Assembly: GCF_019636155.1 (NCBI RefSeq)
Contig: NZ_JAHBYB010000002.1
Location: 186,001-250,000 of the forward strand
Direction: 5' to 3'
From: Brevundimonas sp.
GTDB taxonomy: Bacteria; Pseudomonadota; Alphaproteobacteria; Caulobacterales; Caulobacteraceae
DNA: 64,000 nt
Shown here: positions 8,981 through 17,471 of the stretch, piece by piece
Position numbering within the stretch: position 1 is the first letter of the stretch
Layout of the letters: the number at the start of each line of letters is the position of its first letter
Program-made: the position numbers and the translations under genes
Notes under the pieces: generated by a model
What the model was told of the DNA's origin: nothing
The model's input: the letters and a program-made list of their open reading frames with translations, nothing else
The model's database searches: none

Positions 8981-9019
8981 AGTCTGTAGGCCTGAAGTCT
9001 GGCGACCGCCTCGACCGCC

Positions 9020-10264
9020 TCAGCGCGAAAACACCCCCACCAGTTCGACGTGGGCCGACCACAGGAACTGGTCGATCGGCGTCACCCGTTCCAGCCGGAA
9101 GCCGGCGTCGATCAAAAGGCGCGCATCGCGGGCGAAGGTGGCCGGATTGCAGGAGACGCCGACCACCACCCCGGCCTTGGTCTGGGCGATCTGGGCCGTC
9201 TGTTCAGCCGCCCCCGCGCGCGGCGGGTCGAACACGATGGCGTCGCACCCCCTCAGGTCATAGGGGGCGAGCGGACGGCGGAACAGGTCGCGCGCCTCGG
9301 CCGTGATCGGCTTCAGTCCCTTCGCGGACCGGATGCCCGCCCGCAGGGCGGCGATCCCAGCGGCCGAGGCGTCGGCCGCCAGGACCGGCGCGATCTGGGC
9401 CAGGGGAAAGGTGAAGGTCCCGGCACCGCAGAAGAGGTCCGCGATCTTACCGGCGTCCTGAACCGCCGCGACCGCCCGCTCGACCATGGCCGCCTCGGCC
9501 TGGGGCACAGCCTGCAGGAAGCCGCCGGCCGGAAGCGGAATGGTGGCGGGCCCGAAGGCGACACGCGGCTGGCGCGCCATGACCAGGGTCTCGCCCGCAA
9601 GACTCAGCCGCGCCAGGCCTCCCTCCCCCGCCGCCTGGATCGCACGCATCTGGGCGTCGCGCGACAGGCCGCCCGAGCGGCGTTCGACCCCCGTCACATC
9701 GACATCCAGCCCGTCCAGGGTCCAGGTCGCATGCAGGGTCGGGGCCGATTTCGGATGCTCCAGGAAGGCGTCGGCCACCGCCCTGAGCGCCGGGATGGCG
9801 GCCACGATCCGGGGGTCCGCCACCGGGCAGGCGCTGACGGAAACCAGTCGCCAGGACCGCCGCGCCTTGAAGCCCAGAACGACGCCGCCGTCCGGCCCGC
9901 GCCGGGCATGAAGCGCGAGCCGACGCCGCGCGCCCGGCGGGGTGGCGACCGTGGCCTCGATCTCGCTCTCGATCCCCTCGCGCGCCAGGGCCTGACGCAC
10001 CAGATCCTGTTTCCATTCCAGATACGGCGCTGCGGCCCAGTGCTGCAGCGAACAGCCGCCGCAGTCGCCATATTGGGGCGAGACCGGAGCGACGCGCTCC
10101 GGGCTGGGCGCCATGACCTCGACCGCCTCGGCCCGGCCGTCGCGAACCGTCGCCTGGATCGTCTCGCCGGGCAGGGTCAGGGGGGCATAGACCGGGCCTG
10201 AGGCAGTGCGGGCCACGCCGTCGCCCTGGGCGCCGATGTGGGAGATGGTCAGGGTCTCGCGCAT
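9020..10264 (-). CDS. Class I SAM-dependent 23S rRNA (uracil-5)-methyltransferase-like protein (RumA/RlmD family)
   Basis: The 414 residues combine an N-terminal TRAM-like region (about 1-55), an iron-sulfur segment, and a C-terminal methyltransferase domain with FCGAGTFTFPLA (SAM binding), FDPPRAGA and the catalytic-cysteine motif VSCNPATFARD. Members form 5-methyluridine in rRNA or tRNA. The Fe-S region reads PQYGDCGGCSLQHW: Cys68 and Cys71 are present and a later cysteine (SACPV) is conserved, but the usual first ligand position is Ser62. It is divergent from the glycine-zipper gene. Which uridine it modifies cannot be told. Confidence 0.85.
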   Translation of the reverse strand: MRETLTISHIGAQGDGVARTASGPVYAPLTLPGETIQATVRDGRAEAVEVMAPSPERVAPVSPQYGDCGGCSLQHWAAAPYLEWKQDLVRQALAREGIESEIEATVATPPGARRRLALHARRGPDGGVVLGFKARRSWRLVSVSACPVADPRIVAAIPALRAVADAFLEHPKSAPTLHATWTLDGLDVDVTGVERRSGGLSRDAQMRAIQAAGEGGLARLSLAGETLVMARQPRVAFGPATIPLPAGGFLQAVPQAEAAMVERAVAAVQDAGKIADLFCGAGTFTFPLAQIAPVLAADASAAGIAALRAGIRSAKGLKPITAEARDLFRRPLAPYDLRGCDAIVFDPPRAGAAEQTAQIAQTKAGVVVGVSCNPATFARDARLLIDAGFRLERVTPIDQFLWSAHVELVGVFSR

Positions 10265-10422
10265 CCAGGCCTTCTAGCCTTCCCTGACGGCGTGAGGAAC
10301 ATGAACGAAGATGAACGCTGCGCTCAAAATCCGTTCAGCTTGGCGGCCCTATCTGTTCACGCAACGCAAACGGCCTCCGGGTCGTTCAGCGCCCGGACAG
10401 ACCAGCAAACGGAGGGCCCGAA

Positions 10423-11043
10423 ATGATCGGCGCCAAGACCAAGATCGCCGCCGCCGCCACCGTCATCGCGGCCCTGATGGTTCCGGGCGCGGCCTCGGCC
10501 CAGTCGGCCTACTACGGCGGGGGCTACGGCCAGAACTACGGCCGTTCCTACAACAATCAGGCCTATGACCCCTGCTATCGCGACGGACGCACCGGCGCGG
10601 GCGGCGTCATCGGCGCCACGGCCGGCGCCGTCCTGGGCTCGCAGATCGCCGCGCGCGGCCGCCGCACCGAAGGCAGCGTCCTGGGCGGGGTTCTGGGCGC
10701 CGTGGTCGGGTCGCAGATCGGCCGCTCGTCCAGCCAGGCCTGCTACAGCCAGCAGGGCTATGGCTATCAGGCGCCCAGCTACAACGAACGTGATGGCCGC
10801 TATGACAACGCCTACAGCCAGGGCCGCTACGACGAACGGTATGAAGAGCGGTACGAAGACCGCTATGACGACCGGTACGACAGCCGCTATCAGGGCGGCT
10901 ATTCCGATCGCGGCTATGACTATGACCGCGGCGGCGACTGCCGCATGGCCGAAAGCCGCATCCGCCTTCCCGACGGCCGCTACGAGACCCGCTATGTCCG
11001 CAGCTGCCGCGACAGTTCGGGCCGCTATCGCGTCGTCGATTAA
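10423..11043 (+). CDS. Glycine-zipper 2TM-domain envelope protein with RY-rich repeats
   Basis: A 206-residue exported protein with a clear signal peptide (about 1-26, ending AASAQS). It then has a Tyr/Gly/Gln-rich stretch, a glycine-zipper region (GVIGATAGAVLGSQIA and VLGGVLGAVVGSQIG, about 62-103) and a low-complexity repeat of the form RY(D/E)(D/E/S) (about 125-155). It ends in a conserved GRYETRYVRSC segment. Glycine zippers insert into or pack against membranes; function here is unknown. A strong Shine-Dalgarno, GGAGGG, lies 8 bases before ATG. A terminator follows 37 bases after the stop, so it is probably monocistronic. Confidence 0.75.
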   Translation: MIGAKTKIAAAATVIAALMVPGAASAQSAYYGGGYGQNYGRSYNNQAYDPCYRDGRTGAGGVIGATAGAVLGSQIAARGRRTEGSVLGGVLGAVVGSQIGRSSSQACYSQQGYGYQAPSYNERDGRYDNAYSQGRYDERYEERYEDRYDDRYDSRYQGGYSDRGYDYDRGGDCRMAESRIRLPDGRYETRYVRSCRDSSGRYRVVD

Positions 11044-11079
11044 CATCCAGCCCCCCTGGCAATTGACGACGTGACGGAG

Positions 11080-11117
11080 CCGCCGGTGGAGAAATCCACC
11101 GGCGGTTTTCTCTTGTT
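11080..11117 (+). terminator. Rho-independent terminator after the glycine-zipper gene
   Basis: A perfect 11-bp stem (CCGCCGGTGGA pairing with TCCACCGGCGG) closes a GAAA tetraloop and is followed by TTTTCTCTTGTTT on the plus strand. This ends transcription of the 10423 gene before the dispersed repeat. Confidence 0.88.
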
Positions 11118-11128
11118 TGTTTCGCTAT

Positions 11129-11198
11129 CGCTCGCGACGCGGTCGCTCGCTGCTTGAGCGAGGTCGTTCGCCATGTGGCGGCTCGCTGCTTGAGCGAG
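11129..11198. repeat. Short dispersed repeat, two units (also found at the right end of the window)
   Basis: A 31-base unit (11129-11159) and a partial second unit (11181-11198) share GCTCGCTGCTTGAGCGAG, which folds as CTCGC/GCGAG around a 7-base loop. The 31-base unit recurs in inverted orientation at 63924-63954 with 29 of 31 positions identical, and again in part at 63975-64000. It is non-coding, about 50 kb away from its partners, and looks like a REP-type chromosomal repeat. Confidence 0.75.
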
Positions 11199-11218
11199 GA
11201 TTGGCCATCGCAGCCCCG

Positions 11219-11947
11219 CTAGAGTTTCGCCCAGAGCAGATATTCGACATTGCCGTCACCGCCTGTGATCGGACTGTCGGCCGTGTCGCGCACGGTCCAT
11301 CCCAGGCCGCTCAGCCAGGCGACGACGCGATCCAGCGCCGCCTGGCGCGCCTCGGCGTCGCGCACAACGCCGCCGCGCCCGACGTCCTGGCGACGCTCCA
11401 TCTCGAACTGAGGCTTGACCAGGGTGACCAGATCGGCGCCCGGCCGGGCCAGCGCCAGGACGGCGGGCAGCACCTTGGCCAGGCCGATGAAGCTGGCGTC
11501 GCAGACGATCAGATCGACCGGATCGGGGATCACCGCCGGCGACAGGTCGCGCGCATCGGTCTTCTCCAGATTGGTCACGCGCGGGTCGGCGGCGATGCGG
11601 GGGTGCAACTGCCCCTGCCCCACATCCACGGCGAAGACGCGCGCCGCGCCGCGCTCCAGCAGAACCTCGGTGAACCCGCCGGTCGAGGCGCCGACGTCGA
11701 TGGCCGTGCGTCCTTCGACCGCCACGGGCCACAGGCTGAGGGCGTGATCCAGTTTCAGCGCCCCGCGCCCGACGAAACGATGCGCCGCCTCGGCTTCGAT
11801 CACCGCGTCCTCGGCCAACTGTTCCGACGGCTTGGCCACGGTGCGGCCGTCGGCGGTCACCCGCCCGGCCTCTATGGCGGCGCGGGCGCGGACGCGGGTG
11901 TCGAACAGGCCGCGCGCGACGAGAAGTTGGTCGGCCCGCACCCTCAA
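11219..11947 (-). CDS. tlyA: TlyA family rRNA (cytidine-2'-O)-methyltransferase
   Basis: A 242-residue protein with an N-terminal S4 RNA-binding domain (RADQLLVARGLFDTRVRAR) and a FtsJ/RrmJ-type methyltransferase domain containing DVGASTGGFTEVLLERGA (SAM binding) and LIVCDASFIGL. TlyA homologues 2'-O-methylate rRNA cytidines; the older name is haemolysin A. The start is a TTG at 11947 or a GTG at 11941; no ATG fits. The long inverted repeat begins only a few bases upstream of the start, so the leader of this gene is the repeat itself. Confidence 0.88.
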   Translation of the reverse strand: MRVRADQLLVARGLFDTRVRARAAIEAGRVTADGRTVAKPSEQLAEDAVIEAEAAHRFVGRGALKLDHALSLWPVAVEGRTAIDVGASTGGFTEVLLERGAARVFAVDVGQGQLHPRIAADPRVTNLEKTDARDLSPAVIPDPVDLIVCDASFIGLAKVLPAVLALARPGADLVTLVKPQFEMERRQDVGRGGVVRDAEARQAALDRVVAWLSGLGWTVRDTADSPITGGDGNVEYLLWAKL

Positions 11948-11950
11948 CGC

Positions 11951-12101
11951 CTTCTGCCCTCGGGGGAGAAGGTGGCATGCGAAGCATGACGGATGAGGGG
12001 GCTGTCGGCAGCGCCATTGATAGGCGACAGAGAAGGGGTGGAGGCAGCCCCCTCATCCGAGGCGCTCCGCGCCCCACCTTCTCCCCCGAGGGGAGAAGGA
12101 A
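11951..12101. repeat. Long intergenic inverted repeat (family 1, copy A)
   Basis: The two ends are inverted copies: GGGGGAGAAGGTGG near 11962 and CCACCTTCTCCCCC near 12077, each containing its own small hairpin. Inner arms GGATGAGGGGGCT and AGCCCCCTCATCC also pair. It fills the whole gap between the start of tlyA and the stop of valS. Similar elements lie at 22041-22192 and 30938-31109. It has no coding capacity or terminal duplication that I can see. Confidence 0.8.
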
Positions 12102-14915
12102 TCATAGGGCGCTCAGGCGATCCAGCGCCGCCTGAAGGCGCACCTTGCCCGCCTCGGCCTCGGCCTTCTTCTGTCGCTGCTCCTCGACCACCTCGGCGGC
12201 CGCGCGGGCGACGAAGTTCGGGTTGCCCAGCTTCTTGTCGACATGGGCGATGTCGCTGTCGAAGGCGGCGATCTCCTTCGACAGCCGCGCGCGCTCGGCC
12301 GACAGGTCGATGATGTCGGCCAGGGACAGGGCCGCCGTGGCGCCGCCGGTGACGAAGGTCACGGCCCCCGAAGGCGCCGCCGAGGCGGTGTCCAGCGACG
12401 AGACCCGGCCCAGGGTCAGGATCAGTTCGCGGTGGCGCGCCATCCGTTCGGCGGTGGCGGCGTCGGGCGCCACGAAGGCCAGGGGCGGCTTGGCCGAAGG
12501 CGGAACGTTCATTTCCGCGCGCAACTGACGGATTTCGGTGACCAGATCGACCAGCCAGCCGATCTCGCCCTCGGCGGCCGCATCGACGAAGGCGTCCGGC
12601 AGTTCGGGCCAGCGCGCGCCCAGCAGCATGGGCTCGGCCCGCGCCGCGCCCTGGTCTGCCAGCTGGTCCCACAGCTCCTCGGTGATGAAGGGCATGACCG
12701 AGTGCATCAGCTTTAGCGTCTGATCCAGCACCCAGGCGGTCATGGCCCGGGTCTCGGCCCTGGCCGCCTCGTCCGCACCGTTGAATACCGGCTTGGCCAG
12801 CTCCAGATACCAGTCGCAGAAGACGTTCCAGACGAAGCGGTAAAGGGCCGATGCGGCCTCATCGAACCGGCCCGCTTCCAGCGCCGACGACACGGCGCGC
12901 TCGGCCTTGGTCAGCTCGCCGCGGATCCAGCGGTTGATCGTCTGGTCCACGCCCGCCGGGTCGAAGCCCGCGACGCGGCGCGCCTCGTTCATCTGGGCGA
13001 AGCGGGCGGCGTTCCACAGTTTGGTACCGAAATTACGATAACCTTCAATGCGCTGTTTCGACAATTTGATGTCGCGCGTGCCGGAAAGGATGGCCATGGT
13101 GAAGCGCAGGGCGTCGGCCCCCACCTCGTCGATGATGTTCAGCGGGTCGATGACGTTGCCCTTGGACTTCGACATCTTCTGGCCCTTCTCGTCGCGGACC
13201 AGGCCGTTGATGATGACGCGCTTGAACGGCGCCTCGCCGGTGAAATGCAGGCCCATCATCATCATCCGGGCGACCCAGAAGAAGATGATGTCCGCCGCCG
13301 TCACCAGGTCGCTGGTCGGATAGAAGCGGGCCAGATCCTCGGTCTTCTCGGGCCAGCCCATGGTCGAGAAGGGCCACAGGGCCGAGCTGAACCAGGTGTC
13401 TAGGACGTCCTCGTCCTGGGTCAGGGGCAGGTTTCCGGCCTGGGCCTGGGCCTCCGCCTCCGTTTCGGCGACGAAGATCTGGCCGTCCGGGCCATACCAG
13501 GCCGGGATGCGGTGGCCCCACCACAGCTGGCGCGAGATGCACCACGGCTCGATGTTGCGCAGCCACTCGAAATAGATCTTCTCGTAGGACTTGGGCTCGA
13601 ACACCGTGTCGCCCTGCTCCACCGCCTTCAACGCGGGCTGGGCCAGGGTCTTGGCGTCGACATACCACTGGTCCGTCAGCCACGGCTCGATGACCACGCC
13701 CGAGCGGTCGCCGTGCGGGACCATGTGGCGGGTCTTCTCGATCTGCTTCAGCCAGCCCTCTTCCTCGGCGCGGGCCACGATGGCCTTGCGCGCGGCGAAG
13801 CGGTCGAGGCCTTGAAGATCGTGAGGGATAGCATCAAGCGCACGCCATTCCTCTTCCTTCCATATGCTGGAAGAACCGAAATCATTGTAGTTTCCGGTGG
13901 CGGCGTCGTAACGGGCATCAATCCTTTCCGCCGCGATGATGCGGCCGAAGGCGTCCATGATGTTCAGGGCAGCCAGCCCCGCCCGCTTGCCGACCTGGAA
14001 ATCGTTGAAGTCGTGCGCCGGGGTGATCTTCACCGCGCCGGAACCCTTGGTCGGATCGGCGTACTCATCGGCGACGATGGGAATACGCCGCCCGGTGATC
14101 GGCAGGATCACCGCCTTGCCGACGATGGACGCATAACGCTCATCGTCCGGATGCACGGCCACGCCGGTGTCGCCCAGCATGGTCTCGGGCCGGGTGGTGG
14201 CGACGACGATGTAGTCGCGCGTCTCCCATTCCGTGGCCTTGCCGTCGTCGTCGAAGGCGGCCGGATGTTCATAGGTGACGCCGTCGGCCAGCGGATAGGC
14301 GAAATGCCAATAGGCGCCGTCGACCTCCTTCTGCTCGACCTCCAGGTCGCTGATGGCGGTCTGGAAATGCGGGTCCCAGTTGACCAGCCGCTTGTCGCGA
14401 TAGATGAGGCCTTCCTTGTGCAGTTGCACGAAGACCTTGCGCACGGCGGCCGACAGGCCCTCGTCCAGGGTGAAGCGTTCGCGGCTCCAGTCGCAGCTGG
14501 CGCCCAGGCGGCGCAGCTGGCGCACGATGGTTCCGCCGCTTTCGGCCTTCCATTTCCAGACGGTGTCGACGAAGGCGTCGCGGCCCATGTCGCGGCGGCT
14601 GACGTTGCCGGCCGCCGCCAGCTGGCGCTCGACGACCATCTGGGTGGCGATGCCCGCGTGGTCGGTGCCGGGCAGCCACAGCACCGCCTTGCCCTTCATA
14701 CGGTGATAGCGGGCCAGCACATCCTGAAGCGTGTTGTTCAGCGCATGGCCGATGTGCAGCGACCCGGTCACGTTCGGCGGCGGAATGACGATCGAATAGG
14801 CGTCGGCGGCGCCGTCCGTCGGCAATGCGGCGCGCGGCGCGAACAGGCCGCTGCTTTCCCACATCTCGTAAAGACGGGGTTCGGCGGATTTCGGATCGAA
14901 AGTCTTATCAAGCAT
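12102..14915 (-). CDS. valS: Valyl-tRNA synthetase
   Basis: A 937-residue class I synthetase. It has the HIGH motif in PNVTGSLHIGHALNNTL (about 45-61), the editing domain with TTRPETMLGDTGVAVHP (about 240-256), and KMSKSKGNVIDP as the KMSKS loop. A C-terminal coiled coil (LSAERARLSKEIAAFDSDI to the end) is characteristic of ValRS. The length is normal. It lies downstream of popZ on the same strand, separated by 88 bases that contain a strong hairpin. A good Shine-Dalgarno is not evident before ATG. Confidence 0.97.
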   Translation of the reverse strand: MLDKTFDPKSAEPRLYEMWESSGLFAPRAALPTDGAADAYSIVIPPPNVTGSLHIGHALNNTLQDVLARYHRMKGKAVLWLPGTDHAGIATQMVVERQLAAAGNVSRRDMGRDAFVDTVWKWKAESGGTIVRQLRRLGASCDWSRERFTLDEGLSAAVRKVFVQLHKEGLIYRDKRLVNWDPHFQTAISDLEVEQKEVDGAYWHFAYPLADGVTYEHPAAFDDDGKATEWETRDYIVVATTRPETMLGDTGVAVHPDDERYASIVGKAVILPITGRRIPIVADEYADPTKGSGAVKITPAHDFNDFQVGKRAGLAALNIMDAFGRIIAAERIDARYDAATGNYNDFGSSSIWKEEEWRALDAIPHDLQGLDRFAARKAIVARAEEEGWLKQIEKTRHMVPHGDRSGVVIEPWLTDQWYVDAKTLAQPALKAVEQGDTVFEPKSYEKIYFEWLRNIEPWCISRQLWWGHRIPAWYGPDGQIFVAETEAEAQAQAGNLPLTQDEDVLDTWFSSALWPFSTMGWPEKTEDLARFYPTSDLVTAADIIFFWVARMMMMGLHFTGEAPFKRVIINGLVRDEKGQKMSKSKGNVIDPLNIIDEVGADALRFTMAILSGTRDIKLSKQRIEGYRNFGTKLWNAARFAQMNEARRVAGFDPAGVDQTINRWIRGELTKAERAVSSALEAGRFDEAASALYRFVWNVFCDWYLELAKPVFNGADEAARAETRAMTAWVLDQTLKLMHSVMPFITEELWDQLADQGAARAEPMLLGARWPELPDAFVDAAAEGEIGWLVDLVTEIRQLRAEMNVPPSAKPPLAFVAPDAATAERMARHRELILTLGRVSSLDTASAAPSGAVTFVTGGATAALSLADIIDLSAERARLSKEIAAFDSDIAHVDKKLGNPNFVARAAAEVVEEQRQKKAEAEAGKVRLQAALDRLSAL

Positions 14916-14933
14916 CGGGAAGGGTCTTTGCAG

Positions 14934-14967
14934 AAACGAGAAAGGGCGGCCCCGCCGGAGCCGCCCT
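14934..14967 (-). terminator. Rho-independent terminator or attenuator between popZ and valS
   Basis: On the minus strand a GC-rich stem AGGGCGGC...GCCGCCCT is followed by TTCTCGTTTC. It lies about 37 bases after the popZ stop and 28 bases before the valS ATG. It could end the popZ transcript or, because it is so close to valS, act as an attenuator in the valS leader. The U-run is interrupted, so termination may be partial. Confidence 0.7.
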
Positions 14968-15003
14968 GTGGTGATCTAGTGGAGATCAGGTCGCAGGTGA
15001 AGG

Positions 15004-15648
15004 TCAGCCGGCGTTGCGGGCGATGCGTTCGACTTCCTTGCGTACCTGGGCCTCGACGATGGCGGGCAGATTGGCGTCCAGCCACTCCTTCAGCATCGGT
15101 CGCAGCAGTTGGCGCGCCAGTTCGTCGATGGTCGGGCCGGCGGCCGAGGACATCTCTGTCGGTTCGGGCTGGCGAAGCGAGGCGGCCAGGCCCGCGAAGG
15201 CCGAGGCGGCGGTGGAGGCCGCGGCCGTTCCGACCAGGGTGTCGCCGGTGGGCGCCGGATAGGCGGGGGGCTCGGGCGTAGGGGCCTCGGCCTGGGGCTC
15301 GAAGGCCGGCTCGCTGACCGTGCGCGCTTCGGGGAAGGGTTCGGGCGCCGGCTCCGGTTCGGGGGCGGGGGCCACGTCCAGGTCGCCGATCGTCTCAGCG
15401 GCCGGCGCTTCATAGCGATCAGTCAGGTCCAGAACATCGTCCTCGGACGCGACAGGCTCTTGGACAGAGGGGGTTTCGTCCATCAGGGCCGGAGACACCG
15501 CTTCGGGTTCGGCCTCGGTCGGCGACTCGACGGCGGCGTCCGGCGCGGCCGCGGTGGTTTCGGCCGGGGCCTCGTCCTCGGAGATGATCCGGCGGATCGA
15601 CGCCAGGATCTCCTCCATCGTCGGTTCCTGGGCGGTCTGATCGGTCAT
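15004..15648 (-). CDS. popZ: Polar organizing protein PopZ (DUF2497)
   Basis: PopZ forms condensates at the cell poles that anchor the chromosome origin through ParB and recruit signalling proteins. The N-terminal interaction helix TMEEILASIRRIISEDEAPA (about 10-29) is followed by a long acidic, proline-rich disordered middle (about 30-135) containing DDVLDLTD. Next come an Ala-rich segment (ASTAASAFAGLAASL) and the C-terminal oligomerisation helices (ELARQLLRPMLKEWLDANLP). At 214 residues it is longer than the Caulobacter protein (about 177), the extra length being in the disordered linker. It sits between tolC and valS, as in Caulobacter. Confidence 0.93.
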   Translation of the reverse strand: MTDQTAQEPTMEEILASIRRIISEDEAPAETTAAAPDAAVESPTEAEPEAVSPALMDETPSVQEPVASEDDVLDLTDRYEAPAAETIGDLDVAPAPEPEPAPEPFPEARTVSEPAFEPQAEAPTPEPPAYPAPTGDTLVGTAAASTAASAFAGLAASLRQPEPTEMSSAAGPTIDELARQLLRPMLKEWLDANLPAIVEAQVRKEVERIARNAG

Positions 15649-15804
15649 GGCGAAACCCTGGGACGAAGCGGTTCGGGACGGGCCCTGAGGTGGGCGAAGC
15701 GCGGCCGCGAGGGGCGGACCGGCCGCAAAGTCGTCGCATCTACGCCCGCTGGAATCAACGGCCGTTTTCGCCTGTCAGGATAAATCCGGGCCAGCCTGGC
15801 GTCT

Positions 15805-17337
15805 TCAGGCGCCCGGCGCGGTGCGGATGATCCCGTCCTTCAACTGGGCGTCGATCGGCGCGTCGGGAGCGTCCGCGGCCGGAACGACCGGCGGGGCGGC
15901 GATGCGGTCGATGGCTTCGATCACCCCATCCCAGGGCAGGGCGCCGCGAAGACGGACGCGATTGTAGTTGGCGACCGGATCATAGGCCTCGACCGCGACC
16001 AGGTCGGGTCCTTCCAGCCGGCCCATGGCCGCCAGAAGCTGGGCCTGGGCCACATATTCGTTGCGACGCGCGGAGGCCAGGGTGACCTCGGCGCTGCGCA
16101 GCTCCAGTTCCTGGTTCAGGACATCCAGGGTGGTGCGCAGGCCGACCTGGGCCTCCTGGCGGACGCCTTCGGCGGCGACCGAGGCGGCGCGAACCGCCTC
16201 CTGCCCCGCCTGCAGGGTCGAACGGGCCGACACCACCTGGGCGTAGGCCGAGCTGACCGACTGAAGCACATTGCGACGCTCGCCTTCGACGCCGATCTGG
16301 GCGGCGTTGGCCTGCTCCAGGGCCTGGGCGACGCGCGACCGGTTCAGTCCGCCGGTGAACAGGGGAATCGACACCGAGGCGCCCGCGCGGAAAGAGGTGC
16401 GGTCCGCCAGGTCGGGATCATTCAGCGTGCCGGCCCCGCCATAGGAGGCGGTCAGCTGGGCCGAGGGCAGATAGGCCGACCGCGCCTGGGCCACACGCGC
16501 CTCGGCGGCGCGCTGGTTGAAGGCGGCGGCGCGCAGGGCCGGATTGTCGTCCAGGGCCACGTCCATGGCGGTTTCGAAATCGGCGGGCAGGCCCGGCAGG
16601 GCGGGCAGCGCGTCCAGAGTTCCCGGCGACTGGCCGACCACGGCGGCGTAGGCGGCGCGCGACACGGACAGCTGGGCCTGGGCGTTGGCCAGGTCGGCCT
16701 CGGTCTGGGCCAGGCGAGCCTCGGACTGGGCCACGTCGGTGCGGGTGATCTCCCCGACCTCGAACCGGGCGTTGGATTCGTCCAGCTGGCGGCGCAGGAC
16801 TTCGCGGTTGGCCTGGCGGATACGCAGGATCTCGACATCGCGCAGGACGTCGGCATAGGCCTGGATCACCGAAGCCAGCACCTGCTGTTCCACCCGGCGC
16901 AGGTTCTCGCGTCCCGCCAGGACGCCGGCCTCGGCCGCCGTCACCCCGTGGCCGACGCGGCCGGCGGAATAGATCGTCTGGGTCAGGTTCAGCCCGAGGT
17001 TCAGGCTGTCGCTCTCGCTGTTGCCGCCGGTGGTGACGGTGTCGATGATGCCGTCATTGTCCAGATCGACGCCGGTGGAGGTCGTCACGGTGGGGGCGCG
17101 GGTGCGGGTGTAATCGACGCCGCCCTGGGCGTTCAGGGTGGGGCGAAGGCCGGCGCGGGCCTGGGGCACGGTCTCGTCCAGCGCCCTCTGCTCGGCGCGC
17201 TGGGCCAGCAGGGTGGGATTGGTCTGATAGGCCAGGGCCAGGGCCGTCTGCAGATCATCGGCCCAGGCCGGCTGGCCGGCGGCGACGGTAAGGGCCGCCA
17301 GTGCGACCGAAACGAGCGCGCGCGAACGTTGCAACAT
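15805..17337 (-). CDS. TolC family outer membrane efflux/secretion protein
   Basis: A 510-residue TolC homologue with a signal peptide (about 1-26, ending AWADD). The two OEP repeats of alternating long helices and beta strands are recognisable: TNPTLLAQRAEQRALDETVPQARAGLRPTL-type heptads in the first and LRTTLDVLNQELELRSAEV in the second. It should form the trimeric outer-membrane duct for type I secretion or RND/ABC efflux. In Caulobacter the equivalent next to popZ is RsaFb, used for S-layer export. No inner-membrane partner is encoded nearby. The C-terminal 50 residues are Pro/Asp-rich and probably periplasmic. Confidence 0.92.
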   Translation of the reverse strand: MLQRSRALVSVALAALTVAAGQPAWADDLQTALALAYQTNPTLLAQRAEQRALDETVPQARAGLRPTLNAQGGVDYTRTRAPTVTTSTGVDLDNDGIIDTVTTGGNSESDSLNLGLNLTQTIYSAGRVGHGVTAAEAGVLAGRENLRRVEQQVLASVIQAYADVLRDVEILRIRQANREVLRRQLDESNARFEVGEITRTDVAQSEARLAQTEADLANAQAQLSVSRAAYAAVVGQSPGTLDALPALPGLPADFETAMDVALDDNPALRAAAFNQRAAEARVAQARSAYLPSAQLTASYGGAGTLNDPDLADRTSFRAGASVSIPLFTGGLNRSRVAQALEQANAAQIGVEGERRNVLQSVSSAYAQVVSARSTLQAGQEAVRAASVAAEGVRQEAQVGLRTTLDVLNQELELRSAEVTLASARRNEYVAQAQLLAAMGRLEGPDLVAVEAYDPVANYNRVRLRGALPWDGVIEAIDRIAAPPVVPAADAPDAPIDAQLKDGIIRTAPGA

Positions 17338-17471
17338 CTTCTGTTCCTGTCAGACGCCGGGGGAGCGGCGTCAGTAAATCGGTTGTCCGCGTTGGTGGCG
17401 ACGGTTTTGGCCTGACGCCAGTTAAGTTTTCTTCACGCGGCGGCGGCGGGAGTCCGTCGCCGCGTCGTGAT

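Noticed and set aside
10798-10905. CRISPR-like array
   Set aside because: The repeats are 9-12 bases, in frame, and encode an RY(D/E) protein repeat without spacers.
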